Source: Schizophyllum amplum (taxonomy: Eukaryota; Basidiomycota; Agaricomycetes; Agaricales; Schizophyllaceae). Taken from it: DNA of 64,000 nt. The notes beneath the pieces were generated by a model. The model did not search any database. It was not told where the DNA came from and worked only from the letters and a program-made list of their open reading frames with translations. Shown piece after piece: positions 46,027 through 58,624 of the stretch (position 1 is its first letter; each line of letters opens with the position of its first letter). Position numbers and translations under genes: made by a program. The DNA is taken from the NCBI GenBank assembly GCA_007026445.1, contig VDMD01000041.1:62001-126000 (forward strand). Direction: 5' to 3'.

Positions 46027-46378
46027 GGCCGTGGTGCGCCTCTGTCGATCCGCCTGGTCCCGTTCAAAAGAGGGATATTATGGAGGGTAAGGAGCGACAG
46101 AATGAGAGCGTGCCTCCGCGAGGGAGGGGCTGAGTGGAATGCGCAGGAGAGCTGCGGCGCTACGGAGAGCAACTGTGGGCATGGCCGTGTTACAGTGCGC
46201 TTGGACTGCGGGAAACCGACGTGGCCGAAGCAAAGACGGGTCACGTGCGTGCGGCCTCTGGCGCCCACAACTCTTCGGTGGCACAATTTGTTGGCTATAG
46301 ACATGTATTTATGGGAAAGCAAGAGAATGGCTTAACAGTCCTTGTTCATATGATACGCGTACACCATCTGTATCGAGT
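46027..46378. other. Intergenic region, ALG5 to RPP40-like gene
   Basis: About 350 bases used as the ALG5 promoter and the 3' flank of the RPP40-like gene. No further feature seen. Confidence 0.5.
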
Positions 46379-47842
46379 TCATCCCCATCGCCCGTCACCT
46401 TGACCAAGGGACTCTACCAAGGCCCACTCGCATTCCCTGTCTTGGCCCTGCAGGTGAGAGAATAAGACCGACCACGTATCTTCTCCATCTTCTCTCGGTT
46501 GCCGCATAGGTTGCTTGTGCAATACATCGGTGCTCGCACGCACGTAGCACACCGGCGACTCGACGCACGACTGCACAGTCATCGCCACGAATCCCACTGA
46601 ATTGTTCGCTGCCAACCATTCTCTGCACGGTCAGATTAGCTCGCAGAGTGCAAAGGCAAAGATAATACGTACTCAGTGATCGTGTCTATCAAGGACTGCA
46701 GGAATGTGGGCGATAGCAGACCTCGCCAGCGCAGATGGGTTACATTGCCGACTTGCGAGGGTTCGGGAGGAGCATAGATTGCAATGTAAGGGTCGATGCG
46801 GTCCGACGCCGACAATCTGTATACCTTATCATGCTGTTTCCCCGGGCAATAGCAAGAATGACGCACCTTTGCGAGGCCAAAGCAGCCATCCCAACCCACT
46901 CAAATAAGTTGCTCATCCTGTAATGCCAGTCCTCCTTGTCCTCCATGTTCGTCTCTCTAGAAGGAAAGGGCCCAAGTTGGACTTGAGGGACATGCACGCC
47001 TTCGACTTCTGTCATCTCCGCGGTGACAGTTCTGGTTTCTGCCTGCAGCAACATTTTCCCCAGAAATGTCGGCAGCAATGTAGGGTCTAGAGATATTATC
47101 AGCTTCTGCACAGCAACATACCGGAATGCTCACCAAGCGCAGTACACACAATATCCCACTCCCCCAAGCCCTCCATCTCGCGGCACGCGTCCAATATTCT
47201 GAGCCCCTCCTTAATCCTCGCAAGTCCACTGGGAGAGTGCACTGCTTTCTGCAGAGGTATGGACACGACTACGCTGCGTCTGTGCCATCAGCTCAGCCTC
47301 ACGCTAAGGTCCATCGTGACGCACCGTACATGTCCGAATGGATCGCCTTGTACTTCAGCTTCTTGCCCCCGAGGCCCAGCTTCTGGTACATCCCCTCCGA
47401 CACGCATATTACCAGTTGTCCGTTGGCGTCGATGCACCAGGTGTCGTCGCTAGCGCCACCAGATGTTCCCAGCCAGAGCATGCTGCTGCAGTGTTGATCA
47501 GTCGAGCCATCGAGCACCGATGTGATGACGGTGGCGCACCTGCTCGTCGTGTCGATGAAGGAGGCCGACCCTACATAAATGTCGGAAAGCCTTGCCTTCC
47601 CCTTCGCATAACGCGTCTCCAGCTTTGAGAATGCATCTGCAAGGCTTGCGGAGGAGGGGAAGACGATGTCAACCTGCGAGACGCGTCCGATCAGTCAACT
47701 TCGCGCACATCAATCTGGATGGAATATCGCGCACTTGTTCAGAGAAGTTATGGGACTCGGCGAGCGTTTTCAGCCTTGGCAGGTGAGTGGGCACCGTGCC
47801 CGCCGAGATTTTGAGCCTTCGACGTTCTAGGGTGGGAGACAT
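46379..47842 (-). CDS. RPP40: RNase P/MRP subunit p40-like protein (Rpp40)
   Basis: Rpp40 is a protein subunit of nuclear RNase P, which removes the 5' leader of pre-tRNA. The start MSPTLERRRLKISAGTVPTH leads to VDIVFPSSASLADAFSKLE. The conserved region includes GQLVICVSEGMYQKLGL, matching the family pattern (LxLSVxKxxYExLGL). Later come YRMSNLFEWVGMAALAS and DPYIAIYAPPEPSQVGNV, where the FEWxG and CPEP-like blocks are typical. HLRWRGLLSPTFLQSLIDTI follows. The C terminus (SVGFVAMTVQSCVESPVCYV, GEDTWSVLFSHLQGQD) fits the last family block of the type WVxLxVxGFxDSPVSW. The ORF extends past 47842 but only with GTG. Several introns. I am fairly but not fully sure of the family because conservation is low. 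Confidence 0.7.
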
Positions 47843-48175
47843 GAAGGCGCGAAGCAAGAGAAGATGCAGCGCCGCGCGCGCCTCTTTCTGAATTGAAGCT
47901 CCCTCGACGCCGCACTTGCCTTGTCTTGTTTCAAGTGCAATAGCTCTCACGCTCACTCGTTGAGTTCCGATGTTTTTATAAGTACAAGCATTACGATGGG
48001 TTATATGTGTCTACTAGGAATCCAAAAAGATATCTATGCCGTACGGTAGCATCCTACGTCTAGGCCAACAACCACGGCGACGAGCAGCGCCTCAGCAACA
48101 GTGCTCTACACCGGCGCACGAGGCAGTATGCGCAAGCACGCGCATGAGGCAGCAAGCGCAAGCGAGCGGGGCGAT
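47843..48175. other. Intergenic region, RPP40-like gene to ERG13
   Basis: About 330 bases: promoter of the RPP40-like gene with its TATA element, then the 3' flank of ERG13. Nothing else seen. Confidence 0.5.
47975..47980 (-). promoter_or_regulatory. TATA element of the RPP40-like gene
   Basis: TATAAA on the minus strand lies about 135 bases before the ATG at 47842, inside a stretch otherwise without features. Confidence 0.4.
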
Positions 48176-49860
48176 TTACGCCACCGGGCGCTTAGCGTAC
48201 TTCCGCCTGTACTTGGAGTCGATGTTCTCCAAGTAGTACGCGCCCGGCCAGATGTTCTCGACCGAACCCTCCGGTGTGAAGTCCTTCGCGTTGTGGTTCT
48301 TCTCACGGAGCTGCATGGCAGAAGTCAGGACCCAGCGATGCGCAGAGCAGAAGATAGACTTACGTGAAGCGCGTCGACGAACTCCTGGGGCGGCACGACC
48401 TTCATCTTCGACAGGCGGTTGAGAAGGTCCATCTTCTCCCGGATCGCCGTGGTGTCACCCTTGACGCGGACGGTAAAGAAGGAGGCAGCGCAGCCAGAGC
48501 CGAACGCGTAGAGGCTGACGCGCTTGCCCTTCAGGTCTGTCGGCGCAACGGTGGAGAGCAACGACGCGAGGCAGCCGTACAGCGACGCGGTGTACATGTT
48601 GCCCAACCGCTTCGAGCACGCCATACCGGGCTCCGTCTTCTTCGCGAATGATGCCTTCGACGTGGCGACGAACGTCTTCTCGACGTTCTTGTCCCGGAGC
48701 GACACCTCGTAGTCGAGGGCCTTGAGCTCGGCGGGAACGTTGGCGAACTGGGGGTCGGCGGGGTTGGCGATGAAGTCGTTGAACATCATGCGTGCGTGGC
48801 CCTTGACGGCCTGCTTGCCGTAGGGGCTGTGGAAGATGGCATAGTCGACGTCGGCAAGGGAGAAGCTGGCAGGGTCACCGCCGGCAGTAACGCCGGCCTT
48901 CGAGACACCGCGCTTCAACGCCTTCGCGGTCTTTGCCCGGTAAGCGGTGTACGCGGCGTCGAGGGCGGCAACGTAGGTGACGACAGAGACGGGGCCGTCA
49001 ACCTCGGGGTATTCGGATGAGAGGTTCGGCTTGTAGAAGTCGTAAGTGTTGCTCATATAGTTGCCGTGGATAGCTGGGAAAACATGTTAGCGCCTGGCCG
49101 ATGGATAAGGACATGACACGATAAGCGCCGACACCAGAAGGCGGGCGCTTGATCGCTGATGCATGCATAGCCGATCGCTCTACTCACGTTCGAAGACCAC
49201 AGGCGCGTCGGGTCCGATGAGGATGGCGACCGCGCCGGCACCACCTGCGGGGCGTGCGGCACCCTCGGCGTACACAGCAATGTCGCCGGCGACAACGATA
49301 GCATTGCGCCCGTCCCAGGAGCTAGACTCAATCCAGTTGATGGCGTTGAAAAGCGCAGCGGTAGAGCCATAGCATGCGTTTTTCGAGTCAATGCCCTCGA
49401 TGTCGAAGTTGCCTGCCTCGGCGAAGAGGTCCATGAGGGTCGTCTTGACCGACTTGGACTTGTCGATGATGGTCTCGGTGCCCACGTCGATACGGCCAAT
49501 AGATTTCGGGTCGACGTTGTACTTCTCGAGCAGACCAGCGACGGCTGAAGAAATCGTCAGGATGGGGGATGTTGAAGACAAGTTTGACACACGCACCGTT
49601 CAGCGCGAAGGAGTTGATGTCCTCGCGGTCGTCCGGCCAAGCCATGTACTCCTGGCCAAGCCCGATGGTGTACTTCCCCTTCGACACCCCGTCGAACTCT
49701 TCGAGGTCGGCCTCCGAAATGCACTGGACCTCGTGTTAGCCTCCTGGCACGTTGCGCGACGCGTCTGCACACGCACCCGGTAAGGGAAGTAGGTGTCCAT
49801 GGCAAGGACACCGACGTCCTTGGGGCGGGGAATATCCTGCTCGAGCACGGGGACAGTCAT
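48176..49860 (-). CDS. ERG13: Hydroxymethylglutaryl-CoA synthase
   Basis: The enzyme condenses acetyl-CoA with acetoacetyl-CoA to HMG-CoA, an early mevalonate-pathway step that feeds sterols, dolichol and other isoprenoids. It opens [20 protein letters not shown] with [45 protein letters not shown] and the active-site region [18 protein letters not shown], with the acyl-accepting Cys, follow. The block [20 protein letters not shown] and the catalytic His region [20 protein letters not shown] are intact. The C-terminal half shows [19 protein letters not shown] and [14 protein letters not shown], and the protein ends YAKRPVA. Five exons. A TATA element at 49939-49944 supports the start. A cytosolic location is inferred from the lack of a signal. 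Confidence 0.96.
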
Positions 49861-51415
49861 ATTGGAAGGCAGAGGCTTCGGGGAGTGTAACGGGGAGTGG
49901 GGAAAGGGAGACGACGGAGGAGAACAACACGCTCTGGCTTTATATGGGGCGATTCGGACTCGGGATTTTCCAGGCTATTAGATGGTACGATTCGATCACG
50001 CATGATCAAAGCGGGTTGTTCCCCCAACCGTTGCGCGCCCATTTCTGCTCCTGGCACCATTTTCAGAGCGCGAAGCCATCGCTGTTGCACCGCAGAGTGG
50101 TCTGATACGACCTCAGTTGATGCCTATACTGGTCCCGTCGCCAGCGGCACGAGAGCGGCTCGCTAGGCAGAGATAGAGTCCTGACGGGGTAACGATTCGT
50201 ATTCACTTATCCACCCTCCGACACACTCGCTGCGCTGATTCCAGTCAAAGGTTCTCCCACAGTCGCTGTGATGTGTCCTCCAAATGTCCCTCATCCTCAC
50301 GATGGAACCGTGTCAGGTTCAAGTTCAACTTGGCAAGCGCGCGCCGATCACTGCTGCGATATCTTATCTGATGCCATCACAACCTTCTTCCCTCCGCTTT
50401 TGGCTCTTCCGGACGCTTCTGCGCAAATTCGACGTCGATATTCACATATCCTCGACTACTGTGGCGTCCGCCACCCTCGCCATGTCTGACCCTCAATCAT
50501 CATTTGCGATCTGACCAAACTCCAGCTCTAGCTCAAGCTATCAATCTACTTAGACCGGAAAATTATTCACCGATAACAATGCGACTACGATACTAATGGA
50601 GTGGCAGCCATCCTCAACGCGGTCTCAGACTTTTGGCGGGGGTTATGCTCATCCGTGAAGGCAAATGCATCACCCTCGCAGCCGACAACGGTACCGGAGG
50701 GCGCACCAACGAACCTCCGAACGGCCGGCGGCGGGACGACACCGTGCAGACGCTGTTCATCCATTCTCTTGATTTCTCTCAGCCTAGCTGCCACGGAGAC
50801 AGATGAACAGACTTTATGGAACCCCGCCCATCAATGGCAAGCCTCTCGTCCCCTCCCGCCCGAGGCTCGTACCTTAACATTCACCCTTCCATCATACACA
50901 CCCTGCTAGCCTTGTGTCTTGCGCTCTGTTGCCTCCAGCTCAACCGACAAATAACAGTTCTCAGCGGGCACCTACGATCTTCTTGAACCCCGGGTCAGCC
51001 TCCTTGTCTACACGCGACCGCCGCAAACGATTTTCGTACGTCACGGAGAACGACCTGGGCACATGCAGTGTTAACTTCTGGTTAGCTTACGCTCTGTCTT
51101 CCGTGGCGAGGCTGCTAGAAGGGTACGTACTGTTTTCACATACTTTTGCTTACAGCGCGCGTGACTCTGCACCTGCTCCGCCTATATATTACTCACGTCG
51201 TCTGCGTCTCACTCGTCTCAGAGTCAGAAGCAAGCGGATGCGACGTGTCACTTGCGAACAGACAACCATGAGTATAAGCCGTGCACAAGGGGACACGCGG
51301 ACGGTAATTGCACGATGTGTCTTCCATCCAGTATCTGCTACTTCACTGCTCTCTCTTCCGCTTGCTTCTTATCTACCCGTCGATCTCAAGAATATCCGCG
51401 GTACAGAGGACCGCT
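49861..51415. other. Intergenic region, ERG13 to short-chain dehydrogenase
   Basis: A 1.55 kb stretch with the ERG13 promoter at its left end and the 3' flank of the dehydrogenase at its right. Plus-strand ORFs at 50601-50909 and 50914-51429 have no domain, no supporting start context and no splice partners, so I leave them out. Confidence 0.5.
49939..49944 (-). promoter_or_regulatory. TATA element of ERG13
   Basis: TATAAA on the minus strand (TTTATA on the plus strand), 79 bases before the ATG at 49860. Confidence 0.5.
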
Positions 51416-52438
51416 CTACCACTCATTGATCCCACCGCTGACATCCATGAATTTTCCTCCAGCATTCTCCCTCGTTGCGTTGTCGATAACTGCCATGAGG
51501 CCTCGCACGCTCTCCTCAGGGGTCTTTCCGGGCTCCTTCGCCAGCAGAGGGTCGTTCGCTTGCGCGTTGCCGTCTATGTATTCCCTCGTCAGTGTCTTCA
51601 TCCACCTTAACGTCTGCATACTCACACATATCCGTAACGACCCTACCAGGGCATATCGGGAATATCACTGTTGGTGTCGGACGAATCAGCCAACCTCATC
51701 TCGCGATGGATCCCCCCATATCATAACCTACCGAAATCCTCGTTCTCGAATTGCAGCTTCTTCGCAAGGAAGTGCTCTGCAGCCTTCGAGCACGCGTACG
51801 GCCCGAGCACGTAGCCGAAATCTGGCCCTCTGGAGATGCTGCCTGCGCCTGCGCCGATAGCGACGAACTTCTTTGTTGGAGAGGCCTTCATGAGCGAGTA
51901 TGCGGCTTGGAACAGTACGAGGGTGCCGACGACGTTGACCTGGGTGCTTAGTGAGATTTTCGCCAATTTCAGTGGCAGGCAGACTCACATTGAAGTGCTC
52001 CGTCATCGTCTCAGCTGGTGCCTCCACGAGAGGCCCCATCCATTGACATATACCTGCAGGTTTACCAGGTCAACCTTAGCGCGTCGTCGCAACACGGCAG
52101 ACGCACCTGCGTTGGCGATCACGACATCCAGCCGACCTGCCGTTTGCTTGATCTTTTCAATCACGCGGGCATTTCCCTCCTTTTCGCCCGACACGAGCTG
52201 AACGACGTGCACCCTATCGGGGTACTTGGCGGCGAGGGTGTTCAGGTCGATGGCGACGCTGGGGTTCCGTGCACCTGCGAACACGATGGTGTTCGGTCGT
52301 CGGGCGAGCGTGTTGATGAACTCGAGGCCTGTCAATGAATGTGAGTGAGCGAGCGCATATGGTCGCTTTTGCGGTCTCAAGCTGACCAATTCCGCGATTT
52401 GCGCCAGATACGAGGTAGACCGTTGATGAAGATGCCAT
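51416..52438 (-). CDS. Short-chain dehydrogenase/reductase (NAD(P)-dependent)
   Basis: This is a classical SDR related to sniffer-type and norsolorinic-acid-ketoreductase-like fungal enzymes. The cofactor motif is in MASSSTVYLVSGANRGIG (SGANRGIG). LEFINTLARRPNTIVFAGAR and LDVVIANAG follow. The ANAG block is spliced to ICQWMGPLVEAPAETMTEHF, then VNVVGTLVLFQAAYSLM. The catalytic Tyr and Lys are in YVLGPYACSKAAEHFLAKKL (YxxxK), preceded by the Ser region. VIFPICPGRVVTDM spliced to YGNAQANDPLLAK is the usual C-terminal substrate loop. The protein ends SGGINEW. Six or so exons, with short introns. The substrate cannot be told. Confidence 0.85.
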
Positions 52439-53076
52439 TTATGCTGCGAGTGAGCCTACGTGCGTTCCTCTTGTTCCCCGTTCTACCAAGCCATCCTTTA
52501 TACCCTCTCCATCCTGCCCGATGACCACAGAAGCCCGCCATCTTGGACGTGGCTTGACTCCTACTATCCGTGACATACATACTCGGGATTTGGGTAGGAC
52601 CGAATCGGAGGGGCTGACCCAACCCGTGCTTATCGAACGTACGCGACTCTCTGCCGCATTCTGGAGCTCATTGCAACAGTCAATTCAATAGCGCTTGTCA
52701 TCCGTGCCACGAGGTCAGGCTTGACTGACCGTAGAAGGAACTGTGGACGGGGACGTCTGTCCGGTGGTGCGGGCCAAATTTCTATCTTACTTGGCGGACG
52801 AGTGACCGTACTACGCTGCACTAGGATGCTCCAGCTGCTGCTGCCGCAATGACCGCGCTGTATAACAGAAGTTTGGACATCACACCTTCATATCGCGCGC
52901 TCTAATAATGATATCTTTCGGTAATCCACTTCAGCGCCCAATCTCAAGCCTTGACGTTGTCCGTTCGAAGAAACGCCGTATCACGACATGAAGAGCAAGC
53001 AAACTCGTTCAGTTTGTACATGTGCACTGCTTTACTGCCTTCATAACTCGCTCGGACATGACAGCCCACGAACCTC
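52439..53076. other. Intergenic region upstream of the dehydrogenase
   Basis: About 640 bases that hold the dehydrogenase promoter and the 3' flank of the MFS gene. No supported ORF or repeat. Confidence 0.5.
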
Positions 53077-55528
53077 CTACAACGTATATCGGTATCCACT
53101 CCACTCGTCGCCCTTGTCCTGCCTCGCCGTATCGATGTTCTCATATGCACCGTTGCGCTTGTTCCCGCCCTCCATCTTCCCGATGACCTCGTCGCGCTCG
53201 CCGCGATCGCGGCGCTGATTTTCTCGGTGGGCTAGGAAAAGGTAGACCGTGCTGGCGATAAGGCCGAACGCGATGTACATGAGGACAAGCCCTGACAAAC
53301 GATGAGAACATAGCCAGGGATACAAGAAATTCTGTGAACGTACCGTGACCTGGTAGAGATTAGACATATTGACGAAGGTGAGGTGGCAAGGTCAAAATTG
53401 AGCTGTGTAGGCTGGCACAGACGTACCGAGAGTATACCACGGCCTGTCTGCTTCACGATACTGCGTGGGCGGGCGTTAGCCACGTAAAACGTGAGTCTCC
53501 AGGATGAACATACGACGTTGGAGCTGACCGCGCCATTGATATTGCCACTGAAGCGGTTTAGTACGGGAGAGCAGAGGCTGATCGGCCTGGACATACAACC
53601 CGATGACCATGGCTATAGACACGCTACGCTTGTACGAGCCCTCGACGTTATTAGACATCCACGCACTGTTCGTATCTCGGTTAATCCATGATCTGTCGGT
53701 TTTGTAGTTGTACTCACATCGTGTTCGCTGAACGGTAACCACAGAGTATCAGAAACTGACTGGCAATAGGGTGGGGCGTCACGCACGGATAACGGGATAA
53801 ATTCCACTATTATGGCGGCTTCAGTCTCACCTCTTTCCACGTGATGTCAAAATGCTCACCAGGCAGCCAGGTATACACCGACATATGAAAGAGCGCCATT
53901 GCGGGAGACTATCAAGATGATGTAGCCAATAGCGCCGAGGATGAAGAATCCACTATGAGTCATTTCAATCAGTACCTCTCTCAACGCTGTATTTCCCAAC
54001 TCACATGTTGAACAACCCGCGATGACCGTATCTGTCGGCGCAGAACCCCACGATACACGTTATGATGCACGCAAATGCATACACCGGTACGGTGAGCAAA
54101 TTAGCTGGCGTCGCGGTGTATCCGATCTGGGAGACCTATCAACATCACCGCTACATCCGCGTCGGTCGGGTACGTACCTGGTTAATAATCGTCGGCAGGA
54201 ACAGCGAGAACGAGTACAAGGGCATGTCGCAGCCCACATAGATGATCACTACGCCGCGCGAGACGGATCATCATCAGCTTATGCTATGCACCACGCAACG
54301 CAAATAACTCACTCCCAACCCATGTCTTCCAGTCCGCAAAGCTTTGCCAGATATACTTCATCTTCAGCTTCTCGCCTGCCGCGCTGAACTGGTCGTCCGC
54401 CTGCAGCCGGCGGATAATCACTGCGCGCTCTGCGTCTGAGAGGAATTTTGCCGTGTCCGGGAAGTCCTGTATGATCCAGAAGGAGACCACTCCGGCAATG
54501 ACGGTCGCGAGACCCTCGAGGATGAAGATCCACGCCCAGCCAGGCTTGCCGCCGATGCCATCCATATTAGATATGGCGGCAGCGAGGAGGCCACCGAAGG
54601 CGCCGGAGACAGTCGCGGCGGAGAAGAAGACGGCGGCGCGAATGCCAAATTCGCTGCGTTTGTACCAACTGGGGCGGTCAGAGGCGGGCAGGCATGAGAT
54701 CGCTCCAGCTTACCAAGAGAGGTAGTAGTTGACGCCTGCAATCAGGGCCAGTGAGCCAGGACAGAGCATGAATGTGAAAGAGACTTGGTACCAGGGAAAA
54801 GGCCTGCTTCGAATGTGCCAAGGAGAATTCGTATGCCGACCAGGCTGGGATAGTTTGTAACGACGCCTTGAAGGGTCTACGATTTGCCTTCAGTGGATTT
54901 CTTGGTTCTCAAACTGAACTTCACTTGCCATCATGACACCCCATAGCAACATGAGTCCTGAGAGCCTGCAGAAGGTGAGTATCAAACTCGTCCATCATGA
55001 AGGACACCCACCATATAGAAGGACGCAAGCGTTTGAGGAAGACATTGGAAGGGACCTCGAAGATGGAGTAACTGAAAAAACAATTCAGCTTGCTCTGTAT
55101 CACCTATCGCCGGTCCGAAACTTACCTGAAGTAGAACACGGTCAGGCTAATCAGGTACTGCTTGTCCGTCATGTGCAGATCGTCCGTAAGATGGTACAGC
55201 TGATCAGGATTCACAGCTAAGTGGTGCATTCAACACGTCCTATTCAGCCCTCTGACCTTCGCGCTGCGGCGGTCTGTCAGCGAACCTGCCCCGCCACCCA
55301 AACCGCACGCAATCGCACGTACTTTCCAATGCTCGTCCGGTCCAGGAAGCTCAGCAGGTAGAGGAGCGAGAGCCACGGGATGAGTTGCATATCGATCTTG
55401 CGGAGGAGCTTCTTCTCGTCGACGCCGCTCGTGTCAATGTCGGGCGCGGCGCCATTCTCGGACGACGTAGTCTCCACGGGCACGTCCGCTGACTCGACTA
55501 TCGGTCCCTTCTTCTCCTGGTCGGACAT
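53077..55528 (-). CDS. MFS permease, anion:cation symporter (Dal5/Tna1) type
   Basis: The start MSDQEKKGPIVESADVPV gives a charged cytosolic tail. The first helix region KIDMQLIPWLSLLYLLSFLD with RTSIG is the family signature. Next come DKQYLISLTVFYF and SYSIFEVPSNVFLKRLRPSI (helices 2 and 3). Later exons add GWAWIFILEGLATVIAGVVS and WIIQDFPDTAKFLSDAERA with the typical central-loop RLQADDQFSAAGEKL. The C-terminal helix is GLVLMYIAFGLIASTVYLFL, followed by a hydrophilic tail (NKRNGAYENIDTARQDKGDE). Family members import small organic acids, vitamins, allantoate or nicotinate with protons at the plasma membrane. The substrate is unknown. The gene has at least ten short introns, not all spliced here. 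Confidence 0.88.
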
Positions 55529-58500
55529 GATGGCGGCTTCACAGTGGTCCTGGATTCGCGGCAGTGAGGTGGAGGGTTTGCGACGGGCGATATGGGGTCT
55601 CCGGGATCGACGTCGAGGAGCGAGGACGTCGTCGAAGGTAAAGGTCAGAGGAAAGCCTCCTGCTGGCAAAATCGTGCACGACGATGGCGATAAGTAGTAC
55701 CAGCTGATGGTGAGATGCTGACTGTAGTGCGAAAGAGAAGCACACTATTATGGAGTCACCGAGAGTCGCGTGAGCGTCTTTCCCAAGTTTGACGAGATGA
55801 CGATATGCTTGAGAGTTGAGTGCATTGTCTGATCCCTTCGACATGAATGCGTGAGCTGTACAGAATACTAGATGCTTGAAGGTAGCAGTGCGTCGAGGTT
55901 GGAGGGGCTCGTCACTACCATGGAGGCGGCTTGGGGAGATGTCTTGCGACGCTCTTGTCGTACCCTCCTTAGCTGCACTGAAGGGTTGTGATATCATTGT
56001 AAAGTGGGGTCGGATAACAGAGGGTCGGTACAACACGATATATCTGCGTAAACGATGTCAGTAGACATGCTTTGCTGGTCATGGGGACATCGGTACCTTT
56101 ACAGAGAGTAGTACGTTGGCACCGCACCAAAAAGCAGACAGACACCAGGTGCACGGGCTGATATTCCCTTCTAACAATAGCGGGACGATGCGCGGGACGC
56201 GGACGGCCCCCGCCATCGCGACATGTGCATGAAGTTTCGAAGAAAGAGGGCTCGCAGTGTGAGTCACGAGCTTGATGTGCGGATGACCGGACCGGACGTG
56301 CCGCATAATAATCACGTGTATCTTGCATGTTGAACCACCAGTTGGGCGCTCAGCGCTCAGCCGGTTAGCGGGCCACCAATAGAGTATCGTAGCCTGTTCT
56401 AAGGCAAGATGCTCATGTCAATCCATATGAGCTAAAGGAGAGGAGGAAGAGGAACGCAACTGCCTAGTCCGCAATGGAATGAGCAGATTTTCTGGCCACA
56501 GCGCATTGTCCGTCTACATAGGTAAGCGCCCAGTCGTGGCCCAGTCCATCCGCCTGTGTGATGCGATCTTAGATGGAATCCCGCACTACACTCATCAATG
56601 CATCACCAACCAATCACCAGGCCTGTCGAGTACGTTGCCCAACAACATTGACTGGTGTCCTGTAGACAATGACCGGACTTAGCCCCATCATGAAGCACCG
56701 TCTGCCACCCCCAACTCATCCATGACTAGACATTTCTCCGCCCCCGCATCTAAAGGCGACCACCTGATGCTCCCTGCGCAGAACGCGCACGTTCGAAACA
56801 TACCTGCCTGATACCCTGATACCTGCTTCCTCGCTTGTTGAGTCGGAGCTCCGAGGCGGCCTGTGATGAAAGACCGGCGCGTGGGGAAGTATCGGCGCGC
56901 GCGCTTTCTAGTATCGCGCCCGTCTGGCAGTTCCGGTCAGGCGCGTCTCACATGTTTCCCGGGCGCCACACGATATTCGTGTCCGGCACATAGCCAAGGT
57001 CAGGTGGGCGTACATCTACGAGGGCGCGTGAGGGTGACGGTTTAGGTGCAGGCTGCCTCCGCGGAGGAAGCAAAAGGGCTCCGGCGACTGTCAGCCTTGA
57101 GTCCGTGCCAACGGAGGCGGACGGTGGCGCGGGATGGGAGGGTGGCGCAGGGATGAGGCTGTATCTGGGCTGTATAGCCAAGGTGTGAGTGTATACGGGA
57201 ATACGTGCGTCCCGATCTCGAGATCAGCGCTCGCGTATGTCAAGTGCCATCGGACGGTGTGAACGGCACTTGCCTTTCCTGGGCTAGTGCGCTGGCGCGA
57301 AGGCAGAGGCGAGCGTTCGGGGCAAGACGAGGTCGCAGTTGTTGTGCCGACGCAAGACCGATTGTGCGGTGTCCAGCAAGCGCCCGGCCATGGTTCCAGA
57401 GCGTGTTGTGTGGCCGACGACTTCCCAAATGAAGCGATAACCTGCGAGAGCGAGGAGGGCCTTGACTGGAAGGCTGGATTCCCCACAATCCGCCCCACGG
57501 GGCAAAAGCACAGGACCACTGAGGTGAGAGCGGACTTAACGGTCGTATTGCAAGGCACATAGGCAATGAACGCACTGGGGCGAGAAGGATATTTGTCAGG
57601 CATTGAGTTCAACCACCTGGTCGTTGACGCAAGCGTTGCGCTAGAAAACAGCTGGAGGCCGCGAGGGGGCACCTTCGAGGTTATCCTGCCACCGTCGACA
57701 TTCAGTAGGCGCGCGCAAGATTACAAGAGCCTAGGGCGGGAGAGAAAAGGTGCCCTGCGTCGTATCCGATATCCGAACCATATCCGGGTCTTGAGCTGTA
57801 TGTCGGGCAGCCTGGTAACCGCGCGCGTCTGAGACAACAAGCGGGGAGAGTAAGGTCCGCGCGCCAGTGACCAGACTTGCTTGATGCAGGAGCCTATAGG
57901 CTGTGGCGCGGGCCTCTCCGGCCAGCCTGAGCCCAGGCGTGGAGGCGGGCTCAACAAATGGGAGATTGCGATGGGCCACGATGGTGTCGATGGGCGGGTG
58001 CAGAAGTTTGCAAATCAAACCGACGCGGTGGTGGACAACCGGTGGAGGCCTCCCTGGACCACAATGACATCGCCGCCGTACGTCGTAGTGGCACCTTTTT
58101 ACAGGGAGTAGGTAGGGGCCGTAGGGCGCCAGGGCATGTGAAGTTTTCACTTTTTGTCAGTGTTTCTTCGCAGGCTGCAAATGAGTCTGACGTCGAGGAG
58201 GAGCGAGCGCCCGAATGCACCGATTCAGGACTGCTGGCGATCACGGAAAGACATGACGCATCATGCAATTTACGGCGGCAGTATCGACGACGACGACAGG
58301 CGAGATAATTACTGTCGTCGTTGTGCTGGACGACGAGCGCGCCGCCAGACTGAGAGAATGAAGCGAGTGGTCGGGGGGATTACGGGGAAAAGCCACGTGG
58401 AGGCTCCGTAAGCACCCGCGCCTCCGGAGGCCGGCCGATTGATATATCGATCTATTATTTACACCGGATTTGGCGGACTTGTGTTGTGCCTTTTTATTTG

Positions 58501-58624
58501 CAAATCCGCGTTCTTGCCAGCTTCCTCGACCTTTTACTATCACCTTCCCCTCGCCAGCGTCGCGCGCGACATGCTCGAAGCGTAGAAGAACGCCTTTGCC
58601 ATCGTCGAGCACAACTTGTATCTA
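55529..58624. other. Large divergent region without a recognisable gene
   Basis: About 3.1 kb between the MFS gene and the REG1-like gene. ORFs up to 193 codons exist (57091-57672, minus), but all are compositionally biased, overlap ORFs on the other strand and lack any domain I know. The right part is GC-rich. A small hairpin (CGACGACAG with its complement) lies near 58290-58320. Confidence 0.5.

Noticed and set aside
50914..51429. Plus-strand ORF of 171 codons between ERG13 and the dehydrogenase
   Set aside because: It overlaps the end of the dehydrogenase, has no domain and lacks a partner exon.
57091..57672. Minus-strand ORF of 193 codons
   Set aside because: Open on several frames of both strands, with no recognisable motif. 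Listed only within the gene-free region.
57546..58070. Possible degenerate direct repeat between 57.56-57.68 kb and 57.95-58.07 kb
   Set aside because: Only a short GGTGGAGGCC-like core matches; the rest does not align convincingly.
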